Shown here piece by piece: positions 50,698-61,363 of a stretch of 64,000 bases of DNA. The translations under genes and the position numbers were made by a program. Under the pieces are notes generated by a model. It saw only the letters and a program-made list of their open reading frames with translations. It had not been told where the DNA came from and did not search any database. Where the stretch lies: positions 1,736,001 to 1,800,000 of the forward strand of contig JASISA010000022.1 of assembly GCA_031771865.1 (NCBI GenBank), given 5' to 3'. How positions within the stretch are numbered: the stretch's first letter is position 1; every line of letters starts with the position of its first letter. This DNA comes from Nothophaeocryptopus gaeumannii. Its lineage: Eukaryota > Ascomycota > Dothideomycetes > Mycosphaerellales > Mycosphaerellaceae.

Positions 50698-51645
50698 ATG
50701 TCGACCCAGCAGACCGCGAAGACGCAGTATATAAAGGCCTCTAATGGAGTCACCTTCGCGTACCGTTTCCTCAACCCAACCAATTCAACCGCCACTCCTT
50801 TCGTGATGCACATTCACTTTCGCGCCAACATGGATTTCTGGGACCCTCTTCTCATCAACAACCTCGTCACTCATCGTCCAGTCATTCTCTTCGATCAAGC
50901 TGGCGTTGGACGCTCATCCGGATCCGTGGCTACGAGCTATCAAGGCTGGGCTGACAATGTCATCGCCCTCTGCGACGCCCTCAAGCTGGACAAAATCGAC
51001 CTCTTGGGCTTCAGTATGGGCGGCTGGACTGTCCAGATGGTGGCTCTCACCAAGCCAGACCTGGTGAGAAAGTTGATCATTGCGGGCAGTGGACCAAGCA
51101 CGCCACATGCAAACCGTGTACCAAAGGGTCTGGAGGCATTGCATGAGGTCGCTCCGGAGGACCCAATTCGTGTCCTGGCCAGCGCAGATCCAGCGTCCAA
51201 GGAAGAGACAGAGCACGCAATTGCGTACTCTTTCTTCTACGATGATGAGGACGGTAGAAAGGCTTCGAAGAACTACTTCGATCGCGTTTATACGCGTACG
51301 GCGCGGACTGCAGAGGACAGTGAGGAGCCCATCCACCACTTCTTGAGCCGGGAGGAAACAGCGGTCCAGAGGGGCGCTGCCATGGAGTGGTTCAAGCCGA
51401 ATGAGAAGAACTCATACCATCGCCTTGGAGAGCTGAAGATGCCGGTGATGGTTTTCAATGGCGATAATGATGTGCTGATTCCAACGAGCCATAGCTATGA
51501 GATCTTGAGGATGGTGGAGAATGCGAAGCTCATCATCTATCCGAAGGCGGGCCATGGGTTCATCTATCAGTATGCTGAGAGGGTGGCGGCTGATATCAAT
51601 ACTTTCCTGGATGAAGACCTGGATGCGGTGAACGCGAAGTTGTGA
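50698..51645 (+). CDS. Alpha/beta hydrolase
   Basis: 315 residues from the ATG of MSTQQTAKTQYIKASNG. Alpha/beta hydrolase fold (about 10-305): HIHFRANMDFWDP as the oxyanion-hole strand, ILFDQAGVGRSSG, the nucleophile elbow GFSMGGWTVQ (Ser near residue 113), acid residue in FNGDNDVLIP, and catalytic His in KAGHGFIYQ. The cap region (about 150-230) is helical and charged. The family includes epoxide hydrolases, haloperoxidase-like esterases and C-C hydrolases; I cannot assign a substrate. The frame is open 8 codons further upstream but starts with TTG there, so the ATG is preferred. Single exon. Confidence 0.85.
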   Translation: MSTQQTAKTQYIKASNGVTFAYRFLNPTNSTATPFVMHIHFRANMDFWDPLLINNLVTHRPVILFDQAGVGRSSGSVATSYQGWADNVIALCDALKLDKIDLLGFSMGGWTVQMVALTKPDLVRKLIIAGSGPSTPHANRVPKGLEALHEVAPEDPIRVLASADPASKEETEHAIAYSFFYDDEDGRKASKNYFDRVYTRTARTAEDSEEPIHHFLSREETAVQRGAAMEWFKPNEKNSYHRLGELKMPVMVFNGDNDVLIPTSHSYEILRMVENAKLIIYPKAGHGFIYQYAERVAADINTFLDEDLDAVNAKL

Positions 51646-51873
51646 TGGAGATGATGGAGCTGACGGGCGAGGGAGGAGGACATGAGGTGCGGTCAGTGTG
51701 AAAGCAAGGTTTTGACAGTCGTTACCTGATATTTGATGACCATGCCAACTAATAGATAACGCTCGTTTACATAAGCTCCGCTCCAGCCTTCCTTATGCTT
51801 CAACCTCACATGATCTTTCTGCAACTACACCCGCACGATGTAATTCGACAACATACTCTTCGCAACCTTCAGC

Positions 51874-52824
51874 ATGTCCGGCGTTGTCAAGCCTTCCGAA
51901 GGCTCCTCGAAACCATCGCCCACCGCAATCACGAAACCAAACCGCCTGCCCGCTCCTACCCTCTTCGTTGGTCCTCCATCTCGCAATGCCTCCCAACTCT
52001 CCATCTCGCGCCAACGAACCGAGGACGCCTCTACCCTCAAGTCCTCTCGTGACCCTCTGAACCGCGGCAAATCAGCGTTATTGCGCTTGAACCTAGAATC
52101 AGCGGACGAAGCCGAGAGGCCAGACAATCGCGATAACATCAACAACCTCCCACTGCTCAAGAAAGCCAGCGAGCAGAACGTTGAGGCGAAATGGAAAGAG
52201 ATGCAGAGCACTCTCAATGAAGTGGAGCTGACAGCACAATCATCGACACATGTCTTCGGAGACAGTCACGCGAAAGCATTAGACGAGCTACGCAGAGCAC
52301 AGGTGGAGTTGGCGAGAGCCTGGGGCAGAGGAAACGAAGAGAAGAGCGACCCCTTAGACGGGACAGGCGTACAGTCAGAATTCAATCTGAGTCGCTTCAA
52401 AGGCGCGGACGACATTGCTACAGACCGGGTAGCTACCCACAAAAGCCGGAATCGAGGCGATACAGACGCTTCAGTCTCTACAGCGTTGTCAGACGAGAGT
52501 ATGCGAAGCGACGTCACGAGCAAGAGCGGGCGGAGCCAATTGGAAGATGAAACGGCGCAGGATATTAAGCTTGCGAGCGAGAGGAGAGCTGCGAACGAGG
52601 CTTACTTCAAGAAGGTGGACGGCGGAGTAAGAGAAGTCGTGGCCAAGCTCGAAGTTGTGGCAGAGGCCATGAGAGGCGTTGAAGGAGAGAGCCGAAACTT
52701 GTGGAGAAATAGTGACAAGACAAGTACGAGTGGTGAGGGCGAAAGACCGAACCCGTATGGCGAGAAAGAATCTGGTGCGAGGACATCTTCGGGTTCGACA
52801 GCGAAGGCTGAGAATGTTGGCTGA
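51874..52824 (+). CDS. Coiled-coil protein, function unknown
   Basis: 316 residues, single exon. N-terminal 70 residues are disordered and Pro/Ser-rich (MSGVVKPSEGSSKPSPTA); helical segments (about 80-165 and 225-285) contain LLKKASEQNVEAKWKEMQST and AANEAYFKKVDGGVREVVAK; the C-terminus is polar. Composition and steady codon usage support coding. No domain recognised. The upstream gene lies about 230 bases away on the same strand. Confidence 0.6.
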   Translation: MSGVVKPSEGSSKPSPTAITKPNRLPAPTLFVGPPSRNASQLSISRQRTEDASTLKSSRDPLNRGKSALLRLNLESADEAERPDNRDNINNLPLLKKASEQNVEAKWKEMQSTLNEVELTAQSSTHVFGDSHAKALDELRRAQVELARAWGRGNEEKSDPLDGTGVQSEFNLSRFKGADDIATDRVATHKSRNRGDTDASVSTALSDESMRSDVTSKSGRSQLEDETAQDIKLASERRAANEAYFKKVDGGVREVVAKLEVVAEAMRGVEGESRNLWRNSDKTSTSGEGERPNPYGEKESGARTSSGSTAKAENVG

Positions 52825-53240
52825 AGTGTCCTCTGCTTCGTGACGTTACACTTGGGCCATTTGAGCCATCGAGTCTTCGGCTTCCATCCGCTTGAAACGT
52901 GATCCGTCTCAAAATACGCTATGAACTGTGGCGTTACTGGCTATCTATTCGCCGGATGTTAAAGACCGACAACATCCTGACACGGCAGCCTCTCACGCCT
53001 CCCAGCCGGCCGCGACGCTGAGTCGTGAGGATCCGCACTGGGCTGAAGATCAACCAAGTGAGTAGTACCGATGCTTATGGCCCTGTCGTACGCCAAGTCA
53101 TCGCACCAGCGAATCTAGACGCTGCTTTTCTATGGGATCAATGCCACCTCCTCGGCATCCATCGCGGCCTCACAGATAAGCTGACTCAGCTCTGCCGGCA
53201 AGTCTGGCACAGATGGGCCACTCAGCGCGAGGTTGACCTT
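52825..53240. other. Intergenic, convergent 3' ends
   Basis: About 415 bases without a recognisable feature. Confidence 0.3.
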
Positions 53241-55288
53241 TTATCGAATTTCCTGCGTTGCATGGCTTCGCAGCAAATTCAAAGTTGAAAGCGTCAGGCG
53301 GTCGAACTCGTAGCGAGTGGCGAGTGAGTCCGACTCTTGTGCTTTCTGATCCCTTGCGTATTGCAAATCTCGAAATGCAGCCGCAACGTTCCACCACGAA
53401 GACCCACGCAGACTCAAGAAATAGAAGATTTGCCCGTCCCACTGCTCGTGGAACTCTTCCATATCCACGAAAAAGCCCCATCGACCATCTTCAACGCTCA
53501 AGATCTCGGCTTCAATAAATACGCTCAGAGCCAGCAGCAAGTCTCCTCGGTATGAATGATCGAACTTTGAGTTCTCGAACACCTTTTTTACGAGCAGCCA
53601 TATCTTCTGACTGAAAAGCATTGGGCTTTTGTCTGGCAATGGGAAATGTTCCGCCGCTTTGGGCAAGGCTTCCCGCAGATAAGAGACATAATCATCATGA
53701 TCCCAGATGTCAACGGGATCGGGCCCACGCGGGTCTGGATAGAATACCGATTCGAGTTCCTTCAATGGGAAGACTGGTTTCATTCAGCAATGGGTTTCAT
53801 ATACGCTTCTTCGAAACAATCTGTCGACCTACTCGTCCAGTCCTCAATGTTCCGGTACCAGTACTTTCCTGCGTAGCAACTTGTGCTATTCGCCAGATTC
53901 GAAACCAGGCGATCAAAGCCGTCCAGCTTGTAGTTCAACATGCGCTGGAGCTGCTCGATCTCATTCATGGTCCCCAGGGCTTCAGCCGCTCTCTGATAGG
54001 GTCGCTTTGATCTGCTATCGTCGCCCAACATTCCAGCACAAACGTTGAATCGAGATACGGACGATGTCAGCTTCGATGAGTCCACGCTGCCGATGTAATC
54101 GTATTGCGTGCTGCTTATCTCGGTTAGCGAGACGCCTTTATAGTCATCGTTTTCCTCTGACTCGTAGTCCTCGTCATCGGACGCGACTTCATCGTTGTCG
54201 AGTTCCTCCAGACGCTCCAGAAATGGTGTTCGAAATGAACTGGGCTCAAGTTCTTTCGATTCGGTCGGCGCCATTGTGATGGAACATGGGTAAACAAGTG
54301 GCTCCATTGGAGATCTGGGATCCAGACGCGAAGCATTCAGGAAAAACGCGTTTGAAGGAAGAGACGCGCGCAATTTGCCTTGGAAGTCTAACTGGCACAG
54401 CATCAAAAGCTGATTCAGCTAGCATGGTACCAAATCCCGAACCTATCAAATAAGCATCCATCTTGGAGCTCACAACGTCCAGAAAGGCTGATCAGCGAAG
54501 GGCAGTATGCACTGGTCCAGTTGTTCGCATTGTCTTGCCAGAACCAAAAAGAGGGCCACGCACGATGTGATCGGATGAGCGGCAGCACTTTGATTGCAGA
54601 AGCTGTGTATTTGCAAAGTTTTCCATCATGTCGACATCGAGCACATTTACTGCCTTTGAAGATCTCCTGCGAGGGCGCTTCGTACACAATACATCGATTT
54701 CCCTTTCTCCTACATCGATCGCAAGGAGGATCACGAGGCTTACCATGCTTAGTCTCTTCTATACGGCTCACGTGCATCAACTGCCGCCGGCGTTCCTGCC
54801 CAAGTTGGGTCCATGTCTATCCTGATATCAGCGTACGAGTGGTGTTCTGATAAAAAGCGTGCGAACTTACGGAGCTATTACACAACTTGCTGTATTATGT
54901 ATCTATGGCTTCCGGCCTGCGTTCGACGTTATTTGGGCGCTTAAGGCATGGAGACTTTTGCCTTCAAGCGATCTACCGTCTGATGAGGTTGCTTCTGCGT
55001 CTTCCGTGCTTGGACCGACATATGTTTCCGGCTATCATCTTTGCTGTCGATGTCATAAATGAAGTTCTTTGGCCTTTCTTCCTCGGCAGGCATCATGTGT
55101 TCCGCGTCTGAGCTTTCGCAAGAGCTTGTGACTGGAGACGGTCGTACGCCGTCATGCTCATCATCATCGACAGCATCGTCTTGCTTAAATTGCTGCATGG
55201 GCTTGAAGTCTGGCAATGAGGAGAGACTGATATCCAAGTTGTCAGAGACTGGAGTTGCCATCTCATCAGCAAATACTGGGGTTTGCAT
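53241..55288 (-). pseudogene. Zn2Cys6 transcription factor, frame broken at an ATGA overlap
   Basis: A tentative model joins 55288-54977 (acidic, MQTPVFADEMATPVSDN), 54780-54589 and 54409-53780; both introns are GT-AG and phase 0 but longer (180-196 bases) than others here. Exon 2 has the zinc cluster PPCDRCRRKGNRC, then KCARCRHDGKLCKY, a CX2CX6C-X15-CX2CX6C pattern with a slightly long loop. Exon 3 contains LEELDNDEVASDDEDYESEEN and a helical EIEQLQRMLNYKLDGF stretch and ends IAE and TGA (53782-53780). That TGA overlaps an ATG (53783) opening a second frame, KPVFPLKELESVFYPDPRGP, to 53241. One extra A at 53783-53784 would join them. It could be two ORFs, an indel or a base error. The DNA target is unknown. 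Confidence 0.55.
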
Positions 55289-56040
55289 TAAACCTGCAAG
55301 ACACGTGTGCACGCAAGCAACGAAGAACGAAGTTGAACGAACATGTCGCGAGGATGAAGAACGCTGCCACACGCTATACTAGTACACTTACCATCCATGA
55401 AACTCAATTCTGTGACTCGCCCCTTTCGACAAGTCAGGGTTCCCCTTTTGTCAAAGACCAGGTGAACACACGGTTACTGGAAATGGGTGCGGAAAGCTCA
55501 GGATGGATAAGAGCACTGGTCTCAAAAAATTGTCAAAGGAAGTCGTGCTCACGGCAAACATCAACTGGCATGCTCATTGCTCCGAAGTATCAAAGCGGCA
55601 AAGCCTCGGATTTGGCATCTGGCATCTTGAACGACCCTGGCAATAATTACCTCGGCCATCAATGCGCTCTCAAACAGTATGCATCCGAATATAGGGTCTA
55701 CCAGTTTCTCAGAATACTTTTTCATGAAGATCCTAGCGATCTGTACACCGTCGCGCCTTTCCACTCTTCGGCCATAGTTGGTCTCGATATTCCTGACGTT
55801 GTCTGCCTCCGCCAATCAATTCGCGTTGTCTAGTGCTAGCAAGCGCACGGTCCAGCTCGAATCAACCTGTCTTGCACCTCAACTTCAGCTCGAGGGATAA
55901 TATACGAACAACAATACAAGTTGTCGAGTGCCGCTCGAAGCGCCATAAGCGATTTCAACGTAATATGAGATGAGTTTTATGGAATACGAAGGCATGCACA
56001 TCTGAGCTGCTCTGTACGTCGCGACGTTCAGTGCAGCTCG
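55289..56040. other. Intergenic
   Basis: About 750 bases between divergent genes. Open frames here (for example 55255-55833) lack coding character. Confidence 0.3.
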
Positions 56041-57898
56041 ATGGCCTGCTTCAGAAATAGCCTCTGGTCGCCATGCGCTGCTTTCAAGCCCAAGCACTTC
56101 GCCAAAACTGCGCGCAGAGTCTTCAGCATCTCAGTGCACGGCAAAGTGCGGCACAAGATAGACAGTGCAGACCATGAGGACTTCTACCGATACACCAGCG
56201 GACGCTGGCTGTGGGAAGAAGAAGCACGACTGCAAGAACGATACAAGAGATTCAGTGTACCAGGTTTGAAGCGCCTCGCCGCAAAAGCTGCTGGATCACA
56301 GTCATGTGTGAAGTCTTTCGGCTGTGCATGAACAATGGAGCAGTGGTGATTACGAGGATTCCCAATCCAAATATTGGCCCCGCTCGCAGAGTTCTAGCGT
56401 CAGAAGTTGCTACAATGGATTTTGTATGCCTCGATCGACAGTTTGAATCTTTTCAGTCACAGCTAACATGCAGCGAATAGGTACAGAATGTTCTGGGCAT
56501 CCCAGTGCCGAAAGTTCTAGGCTGGGATGGCACGGAGTCCAATCCTGCAAAATCGGAATACATCCTCATGGAAGAAGCCAAAGGCACGCAGTTGGAAGAA
56601 ATATGGTCTGACATGGACCTGAGCGACAAGTTCAAGGTTGTCGACGACGTGATTGCGATACAGAAGAAATTGCAATCTATCGCCTTCTCGAGGTATGGAC
56701 GCCCAAAGGCTGTTCCTGGTAGCGCAAGTGATAACTTAGGATCAGGTATGGCAATCTGTACTTCAAGTCAGACACGTTGGAGGGTTGCCCCGAAGTCGAG
56801 GTGTTTGGCGACTTGCCACCTACGGCCAAGACATACGCAGAAGCTCGGTACGTGATCGGACCAATCGCTGAAAGTTCGTTTTGGGACGCAGCAGCATTCA
56901 CAAATGGCGGACCTTGTAAGAATGAAAGTAAGCTTTTATGGCGCTTGATTGCTAACTTCGACTAGGGCCCGATGCACAAAGCTACCTTCATGCCATTTCC
57001 CAGAGAGAGCGATCAAAATTGGCATCCGCAGAAATCCATGCCAGTAGTCCCTCTGGAAAGAGTGATCCGGAAGTCTTGGACTCACCACAAGCTCGGCTCT
57101 CGCTCCTGGACAAATTCGATGCAGTCATTCCTTACCTCCCACCAGATGACCCTAGCTTGAACACAGCAACACTGTCGCACTGGGATCTGCGCACTCCGAA
57201 CATCTTCGTCGAAGATGGTCGAGTCACAAGCCTTATCGACTGGCAGGATACTTTGATCGGACCACTCTTTATGCAGGAAAGACGTCCACAACTAATCGAG
57301 TACCATGGGGAGGTCATGTTGCGACTTCCAGACAATTACGAAGCCATTGAAGACAAAGAAGAGAAGGCCAAGGTGACTGACCAGGTGGAAAGATCCATAT
57401 TGTACTGGTACTATGGACAAGAGACGCAGGAGAAGAATCCAACTTTACAAAAGCTGTTCGATCTGCCATTGGCACGTATTCGGCGGGAGGTAGTGCTGTT
57501 TGCTTCTGAGGTCTGGGAAGGCGAGGTCATCCCTCTTCGGGAGTGTTTGTACCAACTGCAAAGGTGAGTGCCCCTCACGAAGGTCTCCATACTCGACTAG
57601 GCCCCGAATTCTGCATCAGGCACTGGGACAAACTCGACACAGGTAGTTCATGTCCCATCAACTTCACCAGCGAGGAGATCGCAGTCCACGACCGGTTATC
57701 ATCAGACTGGAACGAGAAGGAGACTTCTGGGCTTCTCTGAATGGTTTTGTCAGCCGGGACGGTTACACCTCAATCGAGAACTATGAGAAAGCTCGCAAGA
57801 TGTTCGAGGAGCTCAGAGAAGAGGGGCTGACTCAACTGACTGGCGACGAGTTGAAGGATTTTGAGGAACAAAGTCGATGGGCGGAGCGAAAGAACTGA
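56041..57898 (+). pseudogene. Aminoglycoside phosphotransferase-fold protein (Aim9-like), damaged
   Basis: Members of this kinase-like family, including yeast Aim9, often go to mitochondria; the first about 35 residues (MACFRNSLWSPCAAFKPKH) fit that. Exons fit 56041-56423 (with a break), 56481-56692, 56746-56915, 56966-57563 and 57601-57898. Landmarks: RYTSGRWLWEEEARLQERY, ITRIPNPNIGPA, EYILMEEAKGTQLEEIW, the catalytic loop LSHWDLRTPNIFV and the metal site LIDWQDTLIGP. Defects: near 56315 a deletion removes the usual nucleotide-loop residues between SQSC and VFRLCMNNG and shifts the frame; the last intron does not keep phase; and at 57719-57720 (GG) the frame breaks between DWNEK and GDFWASLNGF. 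Likely a pseudogene, unless the reads say otherwise. Confidence 0.7.
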
Positions 57899-57948
57899 GA
57901 CCCGTGTCCATGCTATGTATCAATTACCCACCTCCGACCATATCATAC

Positions 57949-58945
57949 TCACTTCAGCCCATAACTACTATCGAATTTTCTTCTAACATGTTCCTCCACG
58001 GTCTCCGCATTATCCTCTGGGTCAAACGGATTCGTCGCCCTGAAGTCACCTTCGTAGAAACACGGCACTGAATACCTCTCTTCTCCGGACCGGTTTACCA
58101 CTCGATGCACTGTGGAGCGATACGTCCCTTTGGTCCATTTCTGCACCAAGTCACCCATATTCACCACGTACACATCCTCCACGGCCGGAACATCGAGCCA
58201 TCCGTTCGAAGGAGCGTAGTGGACTTGCAACCCATCTTTGCCGGGTTGTTGGAGGAGCATGGTGATCGCGCCGAAGTCCGTGTGTTCGCCTGCTCCGAAT
58301 TGACTCGGATCTTTCGAGGTATGAGGCGGGTAATGCAGCAGCTTGAGATTCTGCACTGGATCGGCTACGAAGGATCCGACTGAGGAGACTGGATGGCCTA
58401 GTCCGAGAGCAAGCATTTCAATGAGCGATCGGGCGAGAGTGAGCATATGGCCATAGTAGGTCTCCACGGGTGTACGGAACTGAGATGATGGGAGTGAGGT
58501 GGGCCATTGATTTGGTCCTTGGCGGAAGCCTTTTTCGTAGGATTCTTCTTTGCCAATGTAGAAGCCCTGGATTGGTGGTCGGTCAGATGTGGTGTTGAAC
58601 AGAGAGCGAAGGGCAGACTTCGAGGGGACATACCTCCTTCTCATCTGGCAATGCCCTCTTGTCAAGCACCTGCTCCCTCATCCTCTCATAGCCATGTCTG
58701 CTTGGACTGTTCTTCAAGCTGAGAACTTCCTTCTCTTCAATTGGCAAATCGAAGAATGTCTTGCAGCTTTGGAGCATTGCTCTTTGAGCTTGGACGGGTA
58801 CGCCATGACCAATGATCTGAAGGAAGCCGAATTGCGAACATGCATGCTTGACTTGATCGACGACTTGTTGCTTGCTCCCTGCTGAGGATGAATGATCGAG
58901 GTAAGGGGAGATGTCGATGGTAGGAATTTGAATGCCTACCGCCAT
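57949..58945 (-). CDS. 2-oxoglutarate/Fe(II)-dependent dioxygenase
   Basis: Exons 58945-58634 and 58566-57949 with a 67-base GT-AG intron give 309 residues. The N-terminal DIOX_N part (about 1-120) has IPTIDISPYLD, CSQFGFLQIIGHGVP and FFDLPIEEKE. The C-terminal 2OG-Fe(II) domain (about 165-290) shows the facial triad in GAGEHTDFGAITMLLQ (His and Asp) and YRSTVHRVVN (His), plus the 2-oxoglutarate-binding Arg/Ser in RYSVPCFYEGD. This is the isopenicillin N synthase-like group, widespread in plant and fungal secondary metabolism; the substrate is unknown. The gene ends 50 bases from the convergent APH-like gene. No defects seen. Confidence 0.87.
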
Positions 58946-59503
58946 TGCTGAGGTGATGAATTGTGATTGCTATGATGGAGGAATCGAACTCTCATTTGTA
59001 TGAGATGTTGTACGACTCTTCGCCATACTCCGCTCGCGACGTGATGTTGTTGAAAGACCGAGATAACGTCGCAGTAGGGGTCCGAAGAGCGAGAGGAGTT
59101 CATCCAATGGCGGAGCTCGCCTAGCGACAGTCTAAACGCTTTCGGGGAAGGAGCGGCCATTGGTGCGCCTGCTCCGAGTGAAGGCTTCGACTTCATCTCC
59201 ATCTTCCTCTATGTCTCAACAACATCAATATCAACATCGATCTGCGGTATCATGGTCAACCACCAGATGGATAACATCAACGATTCTGCTGAGGTCAGAG
59301 CTCTCTAAGCTTTTGACGGATGTCACTCTGGTCCTAGCCAACCCAGACCAAGCAGGTAAGGTATAAACAGAAAAGTATGTTATTTCTGGAGCAACAGACT
59401 CCTCGTAAAAGCCCTTCCCTGCACAAAAAAGATCTCGAGATCCAACATAAAGAGCTGGAGCGGCCATCACTCGATGGAAACTGCTCTCTTGGAGCCAAAC
59501 AAC

Positions 59504-60070
59504 ATGCCTCTCATCACAGTCCATTACCGCCACGATGTGCTGGACACGAATCACGGTCTTCGAGAAGACATTGCGCGACTAATCACCAAATGGCACAGAA
59601 CTTGCTTCGAAACACCAGTAGCTGCTGTCAAGATCGCTTTCGTTCCTTTGGCGCCTTATGAAGGCTTCTCAGCAGGCTCGTCTTCCGCTCAGTGGATCCG
59701 CATCACAGCCGAAGTCCCGAAACGCATATACCTAAGTACGACCGCACTCAATATCAGCGGCGTCGGTGATCATATAGTATCAGGAGCTCGCGACTCCGTA
59801 GTGGGCACCATCACCATTGGCCTCACACAGAGGAAACCAGTGTCGCATCCGAGGTCTAAATCTGAGGTTTCCTCCGCGGCTGCTACGGTCCGGGTGTCTT
59901 CGCACTGGAAACGGACCTTTCTGACGGAGACACATTCTGCTGTATTGAAGTTACTGAAGGCGGCGGATGGGCCGGCGAGCCAAGCTGCGGAAATTCAAGT
60001 GAGGCTTGTGGAGGTCGATGATTTTGAACTTCTGTTCACGAATGGGCAATTTGGCGAGAGAGGAGCTTGA
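59504..60070 (+). CDS. Tautomerase-superfamily-like protein
   Basis: 188 residues if it starts at MPLITVHYRHDVL, leaving Pro as residue 2, the catalytic base of the tautomerase/MIF superfamily once Met is removed. The first 50 residues alternate strand and helix as in cis-CaaD-type tautomerases (LREDIARLITKWHRTCFETPVAAVKIAFVPL). A second half (about 55-185) with RVSSHWKRTFLTETHSAVLK may be the second beta-alpha-beta unit. An in-frame ATG lies ten codons upstream; the Pro-2 position argues for the later one. Family assignment is tentative. Confidence 0.5.
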   Translation: MPLITVHYRHDVLDTNHGLREDIARLITKWHRTCFETPVAAVKIAFVPLAPYEGFSAGSSSAQWIRITAEVPKRIYLSTTALNISGVGDHIVSGARDSVVGTITIGLTQRKPVSHPRSKSEVSSAAATVRVSSHWKRTFLTETHSAVLKLLKAADGPASQAAEIQVRLVEVDDFELLFTNGQFGERGA

Positions 60071-60167
60071 TCCGAGGTGAAGAACCAGACTGAATTGTCA
60101 GAACTACCCTGTCGTCATCCAACGGCACACTCGGATATCTCGCAAACTCTTCGCTGACCAGCCAGTC

Positions 60168-61163
60168 ATGTCTATTCCGGCGGAACCTATTCTGGCATCC
60201 AGCATCTTGCTGGCCGAGAAAGCCAAACGCGCCACGGACCCGAGCGAGGCAAGTCCTGGCAAGAAGCGACCGCGGCTCAAGACTGGTGTTAAGAGCATCG
60301 ACAGTGCCTTTGAAGGTGGCTTCGAATTTGGCTCCGTTCACTGTATTACTTCCGACTCAGGCCATGGGACAAGCGACGTGGTTCATAGCTGCCTTACTGC
60401 TCACCTGCTCTCACATCCGAACGCAACGGCGACTATCATCGACAGCACGCTCTCGTTTGACGTCCGGAGGCAGTACCAAATATTACTAGCATCTTCGCCA
60501 AACTCCAATGAAGCCGAGGTGATCAAGATATTGGACCGCATGAAAATCATGAAAGTCTTCGACTATGTCGGTCTTACAGAAGCTGTGGCGGAGGTGCGAG
60601 ACGCTGTCACGACTGAGTCAACCGAGGAGCAGTCTGCAGGACTTGTCCAGAAAGTACCCAAAGGCACCATAAGCGACAGTGAAGACGAAGGAGAATCGCT
60701 TGAAAGCCCGTCGCCCATGAAGCAAGAAGCTTCACCACCTATACCTGCACCAAATCATCCGGGCCCACGACTGCTCATCATCGACAGCATTTCCCAAATC
60801 ACTGGCCCTTCGATCAAAATTAACTACGTTCAAGGCCAAGCGCTCCTGTCCTCTTTCATGCGCTCTCTCGGCCACCTAACACGCACTCATGACATCTGTA
60901 CTTTAGTGATGGGCGGCGCAAGCTCTAAGCCTGCGACGGAGGAAGAGAGCCTCTCCATGTTCAGGTCTTGCACCATTCGGCCGGCGCTTGGGAATGGACT
61001 GGGTTATCTGGTTGATGTGCATTTGTATCTGCATTCGCTGCCTCGAAAGGGCAATGCTCGGACGGCTTGCGTTCTCGAGATCGTGCAGGATCGGTACGGA
61101 GGGCGGGTTGGTAGATGGGCTCCATTCATAACTGGGTCGGATGGCAAGCTTGCAGATATCTAG
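60168..61163 (+). CDS. RecA/Rad51-fold ATPase-like protein with degenerate P-loop
   Basis: 331 residues, single exon. KTGVKSIDSAFEGGFEFGSVHCITSDSGHGTSD is the position where Rad51 paralogues and KaiC-like proteins have the Walker A motif, but the GxxGxGKT lysine is absent (GHGTSD). Walker B is normal (LLIIDSISQI near residue 200). An acidic disordered insertion (about 160-190) splits the core, and the C-terminus (RTACVLEIVQDRYGGRVGRWAP) resembles the terminal strands of the RecA fold. Probably a recombination or DNA-repair accessory factor, or a Rad51-like pseudo-ATPase; which one I cannot tell. The gene starts about 100 bases after the tautomerase-like stop. Confidence 0.65.
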   Translation: MSIPAEPILASSILLAEKAKRATDPSEASPGKKRPRLKTGVKSIDSAFEGGFEFGSVHCITSDSGHGTSDVVHSCLTAHLLSHPNATATIIDSTLSFDVRRQYQILLASSPNSNEAEVIKILDRMKIMKVFDYVGLTEAVAEVRDAVTTESTEEQSAGLVQKVPKGTISDSEDEGESLESPSPMKQEASPPIPAPNHPGPRLLIIDSISQITGPSIKINYVQGQALLSSFMRSLGHLTRTHDICTLVMGGASSKPATEEESLSMFRSCTIRPALGNGLGYLVDVHLYLHSLPRKGNARTACVLEIVQDRYGGRVGRWAPFITGSDGKLADI

Positions 61164-61363
61164 TAACGAACACCTCTGCAATGTCGCGCTTAGGTATCAC
61201 GTATGTTGTATAGCTCACCTCGTGTCATCACTTCACTGTTCCATTGAGCTCTTCTCTTGGTTTCTGTTCATATCAGACCCAGCCTTCTCGGCCACGGTCC
61301 TTCTCAATTCATGCCATATATACACTGCCTCTTCAAAACGCCGCACCCACAAGCCTGCTCCTT

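Noticed and set aside
55255..55833. 192-codon plus-strand frame overlapping the Zn2Cys6 start region
   Set aside because: Overlaps the better-supported minus-strand exon and has no domain.
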